Counted from the first letter of the stretch, positions 44,427 through 57,500 are shown. The stretch: DNA of 64,000 nt from Brasenia schreberi (GCA_036023115.1 JAYKKT010000086.1:11795501-11859500), one strand, 5' to 3'. Numbers and translations are program-made. Notes: a model not told the origin generated them from the sequence alone.

Positions 44427-47223
44427 CCAAAAAACTTTCGAAAACCAATTTCAAAAACAGGAGAGAAGAGATAGAAGACTTGCGAAAAGACTTTGAAGCA
44501 AAAATTGTTGCACTTAGCCAAGAGGCCGAGGCAGCTGATTCTTGTTCATCTCATGGCGAACCGGCAAAAGCTAAAAAGAAATTCGACAAGTCTAGAAAGC
44601 CCAAGGAAACCTCCGCAATGGAAGGAAACCAATATCACGAGTCCTTCACTCACAAGGACCGAAAAGCCCTACAGCATCTGCTAAAAAGGCAAAATAAAGA
44701 AAAGAGAACGTACGCCCTGTTTGATTTCTCCTTCCTTTGGATTACGAAACAGAGAGTGATGACGAGATACCGAACTTCCATCGATACGATGGCATGGGGG
44801 ATCCTAGATCCCACCTGCAACTCTTTTCCCATCGAGCCCATAAAAAGAAAAAGGACTCGACAAAGTGGATATATTGGTTTCCCTTTCCCTCAAAGGTGCT
44901 TTCTCAAAATGGCTTGCTTCCTATGATTTAAGCCAGTTCGCAACTTTCGAAGAGTTGGCGAATTGTTTTATGCAAAGGTTTTCACATAATGTGGAAGTAA
45001 CGTCGACTTTAAACACTTGAGGGATACAAAGCAAGCTGCGAACGAGGATGTGCGCGCATTCATCGTTCGATGGAGGTCCCTCCTAGGGCAAGTGAGAGAG
45101 CTGATTTCAGAAGGATGCACAGTAATGCTCATCCTTGATAATTTCAAAGCTGAATTAAAAACTCTTCTCTCTTTAGATGAAATATCGACTTTTAATAAGT
45201 TGATCAAGAAAGCCTCCCTCTTTGAAACAAATCTGAAAAAGGGAGTCTATGATCACCTATGGAAAGGAAACATTTTACAAAAGTCGCGTTTGGAAAAACC
45301 CGAAACTTATGGGTTACCCACTATGGACAAAGGGGCAAAACCCCTAAAAATTGCAAATGTCCAAGTGGAAACGGGCCCGGCCGACACTGCAAAGAAAACC
45401 GACCAAAAAAATGAAAAATTTCAAAAATGTTTTGAAAAAAGGGAGTACATGCCATTAGGGCAGCCTATCTCGGAGGTCCTGGACCTCCTACTTGCCCAAG
45501 AAATGATCACACTCCCAGAAATTCCGGAGGGGACACCCCCAAAAGGGAAATATTTAAACAAATTTTGCAAGTATCATCGATTGAAAGGTCATGATACTAA
45601 CAGATGTTATTCCCTTTTAAACAAAATTGAGAACTTAATAGCGCAGGGCTGGCTCCAGGTCACTAAGGAACCAGAGCCTACCCAAGCTATATTCAAAGAA
45701 CCCTTCCCCAATCACGCAAGCACTAGTGGGAAGGGAAAAGAGGTATGTGCTTTCTCGACTTCGAAAAGTCTAGTGCATCCATCACATTCTGGTTCTACTA
45801 CTTGTGCACCATCTCTCATCATTTATAAAAAAGCCCAAGTAGAGATCTGGGGAGCGCTTAGAGTCTTGCCCCTGGTTAGAGCCATTCTAGAAATTCAAGG
45901 TGCTCCAAGGCACTCAAATAGAGCCACAATAGGCACGAGCCTTAGGCAAAGTGTAGGGGAAGTGACCAGGTCCGGGAAGATCTACCAACCCCAACACTTA
46001 GAAAAAACTACTAAAAAAGTAGTCAGTATCCCTAGCCCTTCAAAAGCATGCATTCATAAGGTTTCGCAAAACATGGACAAAGGAAAAAATGTTTTAACCT
46101 TATATGATTTCGAACATCATCTTTCTAAGATCCCAATAAACATGTCCATCCTAGAGCTAATACAACCTCACCTAGGCATAGGCTTGTTTTAGAAAAAATC
46201 TTAGAGAGAGCCAAGGTTAACTTAAGTATAACCCCTGAGTCCTTATCAATTCAAGTGGCGTCTATATGTGCAAAAACGCCCATCGTGTTCTCGAAAGAGG
46301 AGATAAAAAGACCGTGTAAAACCCACAACCAAGCTTTGCATATTAAGGTAGTATTGAATCACTATCCTCTCGACAAATGCCTAGTTGATGGGGGAGGAGG
46401 TCTCAACATCCTTCCGCTCCACGTGGCATATCAAATCGGAGTCACCTTGACTTCCGTGAACCCAAGCTCCATCGTAATCACTGGATACGATGGGAATGTG
46501 TCTAGACCGCTGGAAGCCATAGAGTTACCCGTGAAAACGGGGGGCATAGCCCACATGGGGGTGTTCCATGTCTTAGAGATACACCCCCATTACAACCTAC
46601 TGCTCGGAAGACCCTAGATACATAGCCTTCGAGTTGTGCCATCCACCTTCCATAGGTGTGTGAAAATCCCCTACGAAGACCAGATTGTGGTAATTCTAGG
46701 TGAAAACCATCCTCAGCTTAAGGGAATACAAAATTTTCCTTGCTTATCAGGACACCAAGCCTATGAGGACAACCTTGGAAAGCCCTTGGTCGAGACACCC
46801 AAGCTCGTCCTCCAAAAGCCTAGGAAGGTTGTGTATATCAAAGGGCAGCCCAAGGCTTGCCCACCCAAAACCATAACCATCCTAGGAAAGACCAAGTGTC
46901 AACTATTTCTAAAACCCCTAGATAAGAAACCATTTAAGCATGACATGGACAATAGCAAGTTCCAAGGCCATCCCTTGTACAAAGAATTTGCGAAAATGAA
47001 AAAGCCTTGGAACATGCTATTAAACATGGGTTACATGCCCTACCAAAGTCTAGGGACCCAAAACTAAGGTTGTCTCGAGCCCATAGTGCCAAGTGCAAAC
47101 CCAAGCCGATATGGGATAGGCTATATTCCAAGCATACCACCAGAACCACCACCTAGGTCAAGGGTGCCCTGGAACCTACCAAGACCAAAACCTATGATTT
47201 AGACCTCTTGTTTAGAGACTAAT
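44427..47223 (+). pseudogene. R6 gag-protease, broken, N-terminus missing
   Basis: The gag frame begins at 44427, ~25 residues after the usual start, where an inverted LTR piece has replaced the leader. Visible are the coiled Lys-rich N-terminal part, the capsid block and an intact C-x2-H-x4-H-x4-C (FCKYHRLKGHDTNRC, near 45565). One-base shifts occur near 44730, 44885, 45015 and 46163. Protease has LVDGGGGLNILP and LLLGRP, then TAG at 46615-46617 for the Trp of GRPWIHSL. TAA at 47065 follows GTQN and a short deletion near 47150 removes part of the tail before the final stop. It is closest to R3. Confidence 0.83.
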
Positions 47224-47248
47224 TCATGGCATCTTCTTTTTAGGTATG

Positions 47249-49326
47249 ATGAAAGATCCCTCCTTAAACCAAAATCCAAAAAAATTACAAATTCTCAAAA
47301 TACAAAAACAATTTGAAAAATCTCAAAAGCCAAAAACATTAGAAATTTGTGAAAAATCCAAAAAAGTTGTAGTTTGTATAGCTCCAAGTATCTTTTCTTT
47401 GCAAAAGAACAAAAAAATTGAAAAATTAGAAATTTTCAAAAACAAAATCTTGTGTATACTAGCTCCTGGTAAAAATTTGGAAAAAATCAAGGCTTCTGAA
47501 GAAAAAATAGTCCTCATAAAAGGACTCAAGTCTTCAAAACCTGTACAAACTCCAAAACCAAAACCAGGTGTTTACAAAAATCATGCATCCACTCCAAATT
47601 CCCTAAGATTTAGAATTCTCGAGAATGATCAAGGCCCGAAAGAGGATCCCCTTCTCCCTGAGGAGGATCCAACCTCTGAGCTTCCCGAGTTTAACAAAAT
47701 CCTCGATTTTAAAAAACCTTCAAATTCTGTAGGAGGGGATTTCATAGAGATCAACTTAGGGAATGAGTCAAAACCCAAACACATTAAGATAGGTGCATGT
47801 TTGCATGAGCATGAAAAAGCATCATTCATTGCATTCTTAAAAACTTATATCGATGTGTTTGCATGGTCTTACGAAGACATGCCAGGTATAGACCCGAAAG
47901 TGGTAGAGCATTGTCTTCCCCTAGATCCAGAGTTGAAACCCATAAAACAAAAGCTTAGGAAGATTCACCCGAATGTCCATTCGCAAGTGAAAGAGGGTTT
48001 AGAAGATCTGCTTAAAGCTGGTTTTATAAAACCCATTGCGTATTCTGATTGGCTTTCCAACATTGTTGTAGTTTGAAAATCCAATGGAAAAATACGAATT
48101 TGCATTGATTTCAGAAATTTGAGCAAAGCCACGCCAAAGGATAACTTCCCTTTACCAAACATTGATTTGATAGTCGATAGTACTGCAAATCATGAAATGT
48201 TTTCCTTTATAGATGGCTACTCGGGTTATAATCAAATCAAATTAGCCCCAAGAGACTAGGTTAAAAGTGCTTTTACTACCCCCTGGGGCACATACTGCTA
48301 TACAGTCATGCCCTTTGGTTTGAAAAATGCCGGTGCCACATACCAAAGAGCCATGACTATGATGTTTCACGATCAAATTCATGAGCTCTTAGAAGTGTAT
48401 GTGGATGATCTCTTGGTAAAGTCAAAAACCCGAGATACACATATCGAATCGTTGCAAAATCCTTTCAAAAGATTAAGGCTTTATAAAGTAAAACTAAACC
48501 CTTAAAAGTGCATCTTCGGAGTAGAATTCGGCAAGCTTTTAGGTTTTATGGTAAGCCAAAGGGGCATTGAAGTCGACCCCTCTAAGTGTCGAGCCATCAT
48601 AGATATGCCTCCACCCTCCAATTTAACACAAATCCGAAGCCTCCAAGGTCGCCTCCAATCAATTAGAAGGTTCATTTCGAACCTCGCTACAAGATGCAAA
48701 CCTTTCAACAAACTTTTGAGAAAAGGGATGAAATTTGTGTGGGACGATGATTGCCAAAATGCTTTTGAAAGATTAAAGGCATATTTGGATAATCCTCCTG
48801 TTTTAAACCCTCCAAAGCAAGGAAAACCTCTTTTACTTTATATTTCTGTGCATGTGAATGCTTTGGGTGCCTTGTTAGCTCAATATGAGGATGATACCCA
48901 TAAAGAGTATGTCATCTACTATATTTTGAAAACTCTATTGGCTTATGAACGAAATTATCAAGCCATGGAGAAGACGTGCTTGGCCTTGGTATGGGCCTGC
49001 CAGAAATTTCGACAATACTTCCTAGATCATGAGATCTGGATAGTGTCTAGGCTTTATCCAATCAAGCATTTGTTTGAAAAACCTATCCTCACGGGTAGGC
49101 TGGGTAAATGGCAGCTCCTCTTGATGGAGTATGACCTGAAATTCCACCATCAAACCTCCATCAAGGGGCAAGCCCTAGCCGACTATGTAGCTGACTTCCC
49201 TTTAGAGGATTCTTATCCCACATTTGATAAGATGCCCGACGAAGGCATCTTTCAAAATCAATTTCAAAACCATATTTTATCAAATCCAAGTGAAAACCAA
49301 GTGTGGAAGATGCACTTCGACGGGAC
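47249..49326 (+). pseudogene. R6 pol, part 1 (linker, RT, RNase H), interrupted by R7
   Basis: It starts 25 bp after the protease stop behind TTCTTTTTAGGT. A long Lys-rich linker (~185 residues) precedes reverse transcriptase with YVDD near 48398, the gypsy RNase H and the first residues of the archaeal-type RNase H (WKMHFDG). There it is cut at 49326 by the R7 LTR. The frame is continuous except for three stops, TGA at 48074 (from CGA), TAG near 48258 (from CAG) and TAA near 48502 (from CAA), all single C-to-T changes. The sequence resumes at 61839. Confidence 0.87.
49322..49326 (+). other. R7 left target duplication
   Basis: GGGAC precedes the R7 5' LTR; GAGGC follows the 3' LTR. Each is one G-to-A change away from GGGGC, the sequence expected from uninterrupted relatives (Asp-Gly-Ala codons). 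Confidence 0.6.
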
Positions 49327-50049
49327 TGTAAACACCCGAAATTTTTTCAAGTATTTTCAAAAACTCCTAAATTTTGAAAGCCAATTTAAAGCCTTTATGA
49401 ACCTTTAAATTCAAAATCCCCAAATTTTAAAGTTTAGACCTTCTGGGAGAATATTTCAAAATAAAGGTTTTAAATCCAAATAGCCCATGAGTTTCGAAGC
49501 AGGCGAAGACCCAATCCAGGCTGCGATTCCCGGAAAGAAGATAAAGTGTATCAAGATACGGATCAAGTTAAATCATATTCAGATTGATTCCCAAAAGCGG
49601 AGAAGATTGAAGCATATCAAGTTCAAATTCAACAACTTATCCAAATGGAAGGTCAAGACCGATCAAATCTAGGTTTGTTCGATCAAGATGGGGCCAACTT
49701 GGAACCAAGACTCGAGGCCATGGTAACAAGCTCATTCAATTCGAGAAGATTTCAAGTGTAACTCAAAAGCAAAAGGTGGGAGCCGAATCAAAGAAAGAAG
49801 CGAATTCAAGTGGGTAGAAGTTTAAAGAAATCAGCCCAAACAAAACATGTTGCACATTGTAAGGTTGTTTAAAACCAACCACATGCTCTAGGACTACACC
49901 AAGCCATGGCACATATACCAGCCCATATGGGCTAGTTCGAATCGACTCAATGAAGAACTACAAGAAGCCGGTTTGGAGCGGATCAAATCCACCAAGCTAA
50001 AGCTCCAACCCGCCCCACAAGAAACCACTAGAACCAACCCCCCTTGGCC

Positions 50050-50057
50050 TATAAAAA
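50050..50057 (+). promoter_or_regulatory. R7 5' LTR TATA box
   Basis: TATAAAAA, 723 bp from the LTR start, is followed by a G-run and a GA-rich tract. The identical box is at 60354-60361 in the 3' LTR. It is the likely promoter for the element RNA. Confidence 0.65.
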
Positions 50058-51355
50058 GGCCCAAGAGGGGGGGGCGGGTTCCATAACTTGGAGATTGGAG
50101 AGAGAAGAGAGAGAAGAGAGAGACCTTGGGTGGTGTGTGCTAGACTAGGTGCAGAAAATTTCAGCAAGGGGGGACGTCTTCTAGTGTGGGGGAAGAAGGG
50201 GAAGCTTGGTGAGAGCTTGTAGGAGTTGAAAAGGAAGGCCATCAAGAGGAAGGCCAGCTTCATCATTGAAACCCGGTCCTTCACCATCCAAAACTCGTGT
50301 AAGACCTTTCTTACTTAATCTAAGTTTCATTCTCTTCCATTCAATTCATTAAATGGGGTTGTATTAATGGAGTTTCATCTCCCCCCGAGTTGTAATAATC
50401 TAGCTTTTGCTGCCATTTCAATTTTGTGGATGAAACACTATACACCCACATGCACGCCAAGTGTTTGCTTTAATGCTTCTTCCTTCCTATATGCTATATA
50501 CCCTGTATACTTCTAACCCCCTCTATGTCTAAGCTATAAAGTACTTCCCATTCATTTATATTCCAGCAAATTTGTTTTAAGGGTTGTTGCATTTTAATTT
50601 CATGTGGGTTATGCATCATTACATTTATAAAACAGAAAACCGGATTTTAGCATCTCTGCATATGTCTGTTTCTGCAATTTTAATTTTGTGATGCTTGCTC
50701 CGATTGTCTCAAAATTTGGCACACTGATTCCACACACATTTGGACACTCTGTATAAAATTGGCAAGATTTTAGGGCCGCTCAGCCATGTAATAAAAGCAT
50801 ATTAAGAACGGCCAGATTTCTGTACCACTGTCTGCACAGTCGGATTTCCTGAAACAGAGGTTGGGTAAAAGTCCCATATCTCTGTCCACAAGAGTCCAAA
50901 TTAGTTGATTTTTAATGCATTAGAAAGCTAACATCTATAGCTTTCCAGCAACATCAAAATCATGAAAATCGGAGTTCTGAGCAGAGAGATACAGACTCAT
51001 CTTTGCGTTTCTATATTTTTGAAACAGAACTATTCTGAGTCAGTGAGGTAGTCTGAGTTGATTATTTGTTTCTGATTCAATACTGCTCCAAATGTAGATT
51101 TGAAAAAGGATACAGTCTCCTTACACTACCAGCTTCGTCTGGTCGAATTTTGATAATTTTTGGAAGTTTGTAACACCTTGAAAACTCCCCTAGAAAACAG
51201 CCCTAAAAACAGAATTCTCTGTTTTTAGCAACTTGTGTTTTTCCAAGTATTGAATCCGAGTGCACAAGTTCAACAAATTTTTCAAAGACACTTGTTTATG
51301 TAAAAGGGAATCATGTTTGCTGTAAAATGAAATTCCTAAGCGCTCAACACTGACC

Positions 51356-51373
51356 CTTGAGCATCGGCTCAAG
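51356..51373 (+). other. CATCGG-loop hairpin, R7 5' LTR
   Basis: CTTGAG - CATCGG - CTCAAG, six Watson-Crick pairs. The 3' LTR copy (61660-61677) has one loop change. Confidence 0.6.
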
Positions 51374-51538
51374 AAGGTGTGAGTGAAAAGATCCCGCTTG
51401 TACACAATCACCTAGAAGTCTTACAAACATTTGCTAGTTTTGAACTAGCTGGCACGCTCGCGCAAGCGTAGGTGTGGAAAGTTTCATTTCAAGTTTGTCT
51501 CATAGACTTTGAAATGAGAATTTTTATGTCTACAGAAA

Positions 51539-51556
51539 TGGCACGCCCGGTGGGAC
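51539..51556 (+). other. R7 primer binding site
   Basis: TGGCACGCCCGGTGGGAC lies four bases after the LTR end. Confidence 0.8.
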
Positions 51557-51664
51557 TCGGGTCTTGAGGAATTTCTAAGCAAATAAGACTCCCAAAAATC
51601 TTTTCAAAGTGTTTTTAACATTGGTAAATTGTGCACGTGTAGGATTTTCAAGGCCCATAAGATT

Positions 51665-54506
51665 ATGTCAAGTTCGAATGGTTCTTACGAGGTGTCGAGC
51701 CGGGCTTCATGCTCGTCAAGTCAATTTTCGAAAAGATTTTCAAAAACAAATTTCAAATACAAGAAAGAGTCATTAGAAGTATTGAGGAAAGAATTCGAAG
51801 CAAGAATCGCCTTCTCAGTCAAGAGGCTGAAGTGGTCGAATCCTGCTCATCCCATGGGAAGCAAACTAGGGCTCGAAAGAAAACAAACAAACCCAGAAAA
51901 CCCAAAGAGACATCCACTATGGAGGGGGACAGAGAGCTCGAGACATTCATGTTGAAAGATCGCAAGGCCCTTCAACAACTACTAAGGGGCCAGGCCAAGG
52001 AAAAGAGGTCATATGTCCTATCCGATTTTTTACCTTCTGATTACCAAATGGATAGCGACGATGACATACCGAATTTCCATCGGTATGACGGGACGGGGGA
52101 TCCTAGATCCCACCTCCAACTCTTTTTCCACCGAGCATACAAAAAGAAGAAAGACTCGGCTAAGTGGATCTACTGGTTCCCCCTCTCTCTTAAGGGAACC
52201 GCTTCCAAGTGGCTCGCTTCCTATGACTTGAGCCAATTTGCCACTTTTGAAAAGTTGGCAAATGGTTTCATGCAAAGATTTTCACACAATGTGGAAGTGA
52301 CCCCCACTTTGAACACCCTAAGGGACACAAAACAAGCCACAAACGAGGATGCTCATGCATTTATCGTTCGATGGAGGTCTTTATTGGGGCAAGTAAGAGA
52401 GCAGCCCATCTCAGAAGGATGTGCCGTGATGCTCATCCTTGAAAATTTCAAACCCGAGCTGAAAATGCTCCTTTCCCTCCATGAAATTTCTACTTTCCAT
52501 AAACTAATCAAGAAGGCTTCCCTATTCGAAGCAAATATGAAAAAGGGGGTCTACGATGACTTGTGGAAAGGCAAACTTTTTTCGAAAACTCGTTTTGAAA
52601 AGCCCGGGACTTACAGGCCAACTACTACGGACAATGGGGAAAAACCCCAAAAAGTTGTAAATGTCCGAGTAGAACCAAGCCCGGCCGGCACTTCAAAATT
52701 TGAACCGAAGAACAAAAAGGTTCAAAAGTCTTTCGAAAAAAGGGAGTACACCCCGCTGGGGCAGCCCATCACAGAGGTCCTCGACCTCCTGCTCGCCCAG
52801 GGAATGGTGACACTTCCGGAAGTTCCCGAGGGGACACCCCCTAAAGGAAAATTTTTAAACAAGTTTTGCAAGTATCATAGGCTCAAAGGCCATGATACAA
52901 ATCACTGCTATACCCTTTTAAACAAAATAGAGGACTTGATCGAGCAAGGCCGGCTCTAGGTCACCGAAGAACCGGAGCCCGCCCAAGCCGTACTCAAGGA
53001 ACCCTTTCCCAACCATGCAAGCACTAGCGGGAAGGACAAGCAGGTATATGCTCTCTCCTCTCATTTGAATGGTTTGGAACATGCATGGCATACGGATCGC
53101 ACTACTTGTCACACACCACTGCTCGTAATAAAAAAAGCCAAACAAGTAGTGATCCGGGGAGCGCTTAGAGTCCCGCCCCCGGCTAGAGCCTTATTAGAGA
53201 TTCGAGGTGCTCCCAAGCATTAAACTAGAGCTCACCTAGGAACGAGCCATAGGGAAGGTGTGGACGAGGTCACTAGATCTGGAAGGATCTACCAACCCCC
53301 ACACTTAGCAAAAGATGCTAGCAAGGAAGTGGTCGTTATCCCCGGCCCTTCAAAATCATGCATTCCCAAAGCATCGCATCTCATGGGTAAAAATAATGTG
53401 TTAACCCCATATGATTTCGAGAATCACCTGGCTAAGATTCCCATAAACATGTCTATCCTAGAGCTTATCCAAACATCCCCTAGACATAGACAAGTTTTAG
53501 AGAAGATCTTAGAGATGGCCAAGGTTAACCCAACCATAACCCCTGAGTCCCTCTCCTTCCTAGTCTCACCTATTTGTGCTAAAACTCCCATTGTGTTTTC
53601 GGAAGACGAGCTAGAACAACCCTACCAAAACTATAACCAAGCCTTGCATATAGAGGTGGTATTGAATTACCATCCTCTAGACAAATGTTTGGTTGATGGC
53701 GGAGGAGGTCTAAGTATACTTCCACTACACATAGCCTACAAAATAGGAGTCTCCTTGACCTCTCTAAACTCGAGTTCCATCGTGATCAAAGGATACGATG
53801 GAAACGCATCCAAACCTTTGGGAGTCATAGAGTTACCCATAGAAGTAGGGGGCATGAGTCATTCCGGGGTGTTTCATGTTTTAGACATACACCCCCATTA
53901 TAACCTACTCCTAGGAAGGCCATGGATACACAGCTTGCGGGTTGTGCCGTCCACCTTTCATAGGTGTGTAAAAATACCCCTCCAAAACCAAGTTGTGGTA
54001 ATTCTAGGAGAGAATCACCCCCAGCTGCAGGGAATAAAAATTTCCCATGCTTATCAGGTGATAAAACCCATGATCCAAAACTAGATGAACCCTTGGTAGC
54101 TCATCCCAAACCAAAAGGTGTCGTGCACATAAAAGGGCCGCCCAAGGCTAGCCCGCTCAAGACCCTCTCAAAACTACCCGAAGTCCTCCCCAAGTCCATA
54201 AAAGTGTTTGAGCATGACATGGACGACACCAAGTTCTAAGGCCATCCCCTTTATAAAACATTTTCAAAATTAAAGAAGCCTTGGAACATGATGTTGAACA
54301 TGGGTTATATGCCTTATCAAGGCCTAGGGAGCCAAAACCAAGGTCGTCTTGAACCCATAGTGTCAAACATAAACCAAAACCGGTATGGGATAGGCTACGA
54401 CCCATCCATACCACCCGAACCTCCACCCGCGACCACTTGAGTCAAGGGTGCCTTAGAACCTCCTAACACCGAAACCTATGACTTAGACCTCTTATTTAGA
54501 GCCTAA
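51665..54506 (+). pseudogene. R7 gag-protease, with stops and frameshifts
   Basis: ATG at 51665 (MSSSNGSYEVSS) follows ACGTGTAGGATTTTC, an acceptor-like motif. A missing base near 51808 shifts the frame after ~48 residues. Gag then continues through the capsid block (YWFPLSLKGTASKW) and an intact C-x2-H-x4-H-x4-C (FCKYHRLKGHDTNHC) to TAG at 52957, which replaces the Gln of GRLQVT. TAA at 53221 follows in the same frame. Protease (from ~53260) has LVDGGGGLSILP, a flap and GRPWIHSL. A shift near 54040, TAA at 54237 (from CAA) and TGA near 54438 (from TGG) break the tail, which ends LLFRA. Most stops are C-to-T or G-to-A changes. Confidence 0.88.
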
Positions 54507-54532
54507 TGCATGGTGTTTTCTTTGTAGGTTTG

Positions 54533-57500
54533 ATGGAAGAACCCGCCACATCCAAAAACCCAAAAAAAATAGAAATTTGCAAAATCCAAAAACATTTAGA
54601 AAATTCCCAAAACCTAAAAACAATAGAAAATTTCAAAAATCTCGAAAAGAATGTGATTTACATTTCTCCTCCTTCCATTCGTTTACAAAAAGCCAAAAAA
54701 ATTGAAAATTTTGAAAATTCCAAAAAGAATGTGGTTTTTGTTCCTTCCATTCGTTTACAAAAAGCCAACAAAATTGAAAATTTTGAAAATTCCAAAAAGA
54801 ATGTGGTTTTGTTCCTTCCTTGTATTTACAAAAAGCCAAAAAAATTGAAAAGTGTGAAAATACCAAAAACAAGGTTTTGTACATTCCATCTCCGAAGAGC
54901 AATTTCGAAAAAGCCAAAAAAATCGAAAATCTTGAAAAACCCAAAAACATTGTCTTTGTGAAAAGCCCTAGTCTTTTGAAAGTGGTAGATGTTCCAAAAC
55001 CGTGTGCCTTGCCTAGCACTTTCATAGAACCCAAATTTCTCAAGAGCGATCAAAGCAAAGAGGAAGATCCCCTCATCCATGAGGAGGACCAAACCTCCGA
55101 GCTTCCCGAGTTCCATAGAATCCTTGATTTAGAAAAGCCTTCAAACTCCGTAGGAGGGAATTTTGTGGAAGTAAATCTAGGGAGTGAGTCTAATCCCAAG
55201 CATGTTAAAATAGGTGCATCTTTACATGAAAATGAAAGGATATCATTCATCACATTTCTCAAATCATATGTAGATGTGTTTGCATGGACATATGAAGACC
55301 CAATGGTAGTAGAGCATCGTCTTCCCCTAGAATCAAATGCCAAACCCATAAAGCAAAAGCTTAGAAAGATTCACCCCGATGTACATGCACAAGTGAAAGA
55401 GGGTTTAGAAGATCTTTTAAAAGCCGGATTTATAAAACCCATTGCATACTCAGAATGGCTTTCAAATATTGTTGTAGTTCGAAAATCCAATGGGAAAATT
55501 AGGATTTGCATTGATTTTAGAAATTTGAACAAAGCCACTCCAAAAGACAATTTTCCTCTACCAAATATTGATTTGATAGTAGATAGCACTGCAAATCATG
55601 AAATGTTTTCTTTCATGGATGGCTATTCGGGTTACAATCAAATTAAGTTAGCACCAAAAGATCGGGCAAAAACTGCTTTTACTATACCTTGGGGCACATA
55701 CTGTTACACAGTTATGCCGTTTGGTTTGAAAAATGCCGGTGCCACATACCAAAGAGCTATGACTACTATCTTTCATGACCAAATTCACCAGCTCTTGGAA
55801 GTATATGTGGATGACCTTTTGGTGAAATCAAAAACCCGAGTTACTCACATTGAGTCTTTGCAAAAAGTTTTCAAAAGGCTTAGGCTTTACAAAGTGAAAC
55901 TAAACCCTCAAAAATGTGTATTCGGGGTAGAATCTGGTAAGCTTTTGGGCTTTATGGTGAGCCAAAGGGGCATTGAAGTAGACCCCTCTAAGTGTCGAGC
56001 CATCATAGATATGCCTCCACTATCCAACTTGACCCAAATCCGAAGCCTCCAAGGTCGCCTCCAAGCCATTAGGAGGTTCATTTCAAATTTAGCAACAAGA
56101 TGCGAACCTTTCAACAAACTTTTGCGAAAAGGGGTAAAATTTTCGTGGGACGAGGATTGTCAAAAAGCTTTTGAAAGATTGAAAACTTATTTGGTGAATC
56201 CTCCAATTTTAAAACCTCCAAAGCAAGGAAAACCTTTACTTCTTTACATTTCCATACATACGAATGCATTGGGTGCTTTATTAGCCCAACATGAGGATGA
56301 TAGCCACAAAGAGTGTGCCATTTACTATATTTCGAAAACTCTCTTGGCATATGAAAGAAATTATCAAGCCATGGAGAAAACGTGCTTGGCATTAGTCTGG
56401 GCTTGCCAAAAGTTTAGACATTACTTCCTAGATCATGAGATATGGATAGTGTCTAAGCTTGATCTGATCAAGCACTTGTTTGAAAAACCTATCCTAACAG
56501 GTATGCTTGGTAAATGGCAACTCCTCTTAATAGAATATGACTTGAAATATCACCACCAAACCTCCATTAAGGGGCAAGCGCTAGCCGATCATGTGGCCGA
56601 GTTCCCCTTGGAAGAAACATATCCCATACTTGATGAGATGCCCGACGAAGGCATATTTGCAAACGATTTCCAAAACCATGTTTTAGCAAACTGTTTCAAT
56701 GAAAACCAGGTATGGAAAATGTACTTTGATGGGGCACGTAACCAACAAGGGACAGGTGTTGGAGTCATTCTCATATCCCCCGAAAAGGGAGAAATACCCA
56801 TTGCAATTCGTCTAGATTTTGAGTGTTCAAATAATGTGGTTGAATATGAGGCTCTCATACAAGGCCTAAAAGTCTTGAAAAATCTAGGGGCAGCTTGCAT
56901 TGAAGTCTTTGGAGACTCTTTACTGGTTGTGAACCAAGTTTTAAAAATTTGGCAAGTCAAACACGAAAAACTCATTCCGTATCACGAGTTGGCCACCAAG
57001 TTGGTCGACTCTTTCAAATCATGCACACTCACTCACATAGGGAGAGAGGACAACACCATAGCGGATGCCCTCTCCTCCTTAGGATCCACTTTAAGGGTCG
57101 ATCCCACCTTGGGAACCCGATCCCTAGAGATATGGCACTCACCCATTCCATCCACGCACGATTTAGAGATTTGCCAAAACGACCAAAATCCAAATGATAA
57201 ACCTTGGTTTTATGACATTAAAAACTTTTTAGAAAACGAAGGATTTCCCGAATATGCTTCTTCAAAAGATCAAGCTTTTATTAGAAAAATTTCAACCCGG
57301 TATGTAATTTTGGGAGGGGTGCTTTATAAGAAAAGTTTTACGGGCATCTTGTTGCGATGTGTAGACCTTGAAGAGGCTAGGACCATAATGCACGAGTTCC
57401 ACGACGGAGAGTGTGGAGGCCATGTTAATGCAAATATGATGGCCATGAAGATACTTAGAGCTGGGTATTTTTGGTCCACCCGAAGACAAGATTGCCATGA

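Larger units (their letters stand above)
49327..51534 (+). repeat. R7 5' LTR (2208 bp)
   Basis: It runs from TGTAAACACCCG to ATGTCTACA. It differs in U3 from the other LTR families (no CCCAGGAG box, no ATCC array) but shares the 3' structured part: CATCGG hairpin 51356-51373, GCTAGTT/AACTAGC hairpin 51433-51449, TGGCACGCTC at 51450-51459 and a long terminal hairpin 51484-51517. A GA-rich run follows the TATA box (50098-50124). Confidence 0.95.

Noticed and set aside
51190..51411. Small minus-strand frame conserved in both R7 LTRs (also 61494-61709)
   Set aside because: It is duplicated only because the LTRs are copies; it spans the structured U5 and has no recognisable features.
49327..51534. 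R7 LTR as a solo LTR
   Set aside because: A second LTR of equal length, primer site and coding region follow, and the host frame resumes only after 61838.
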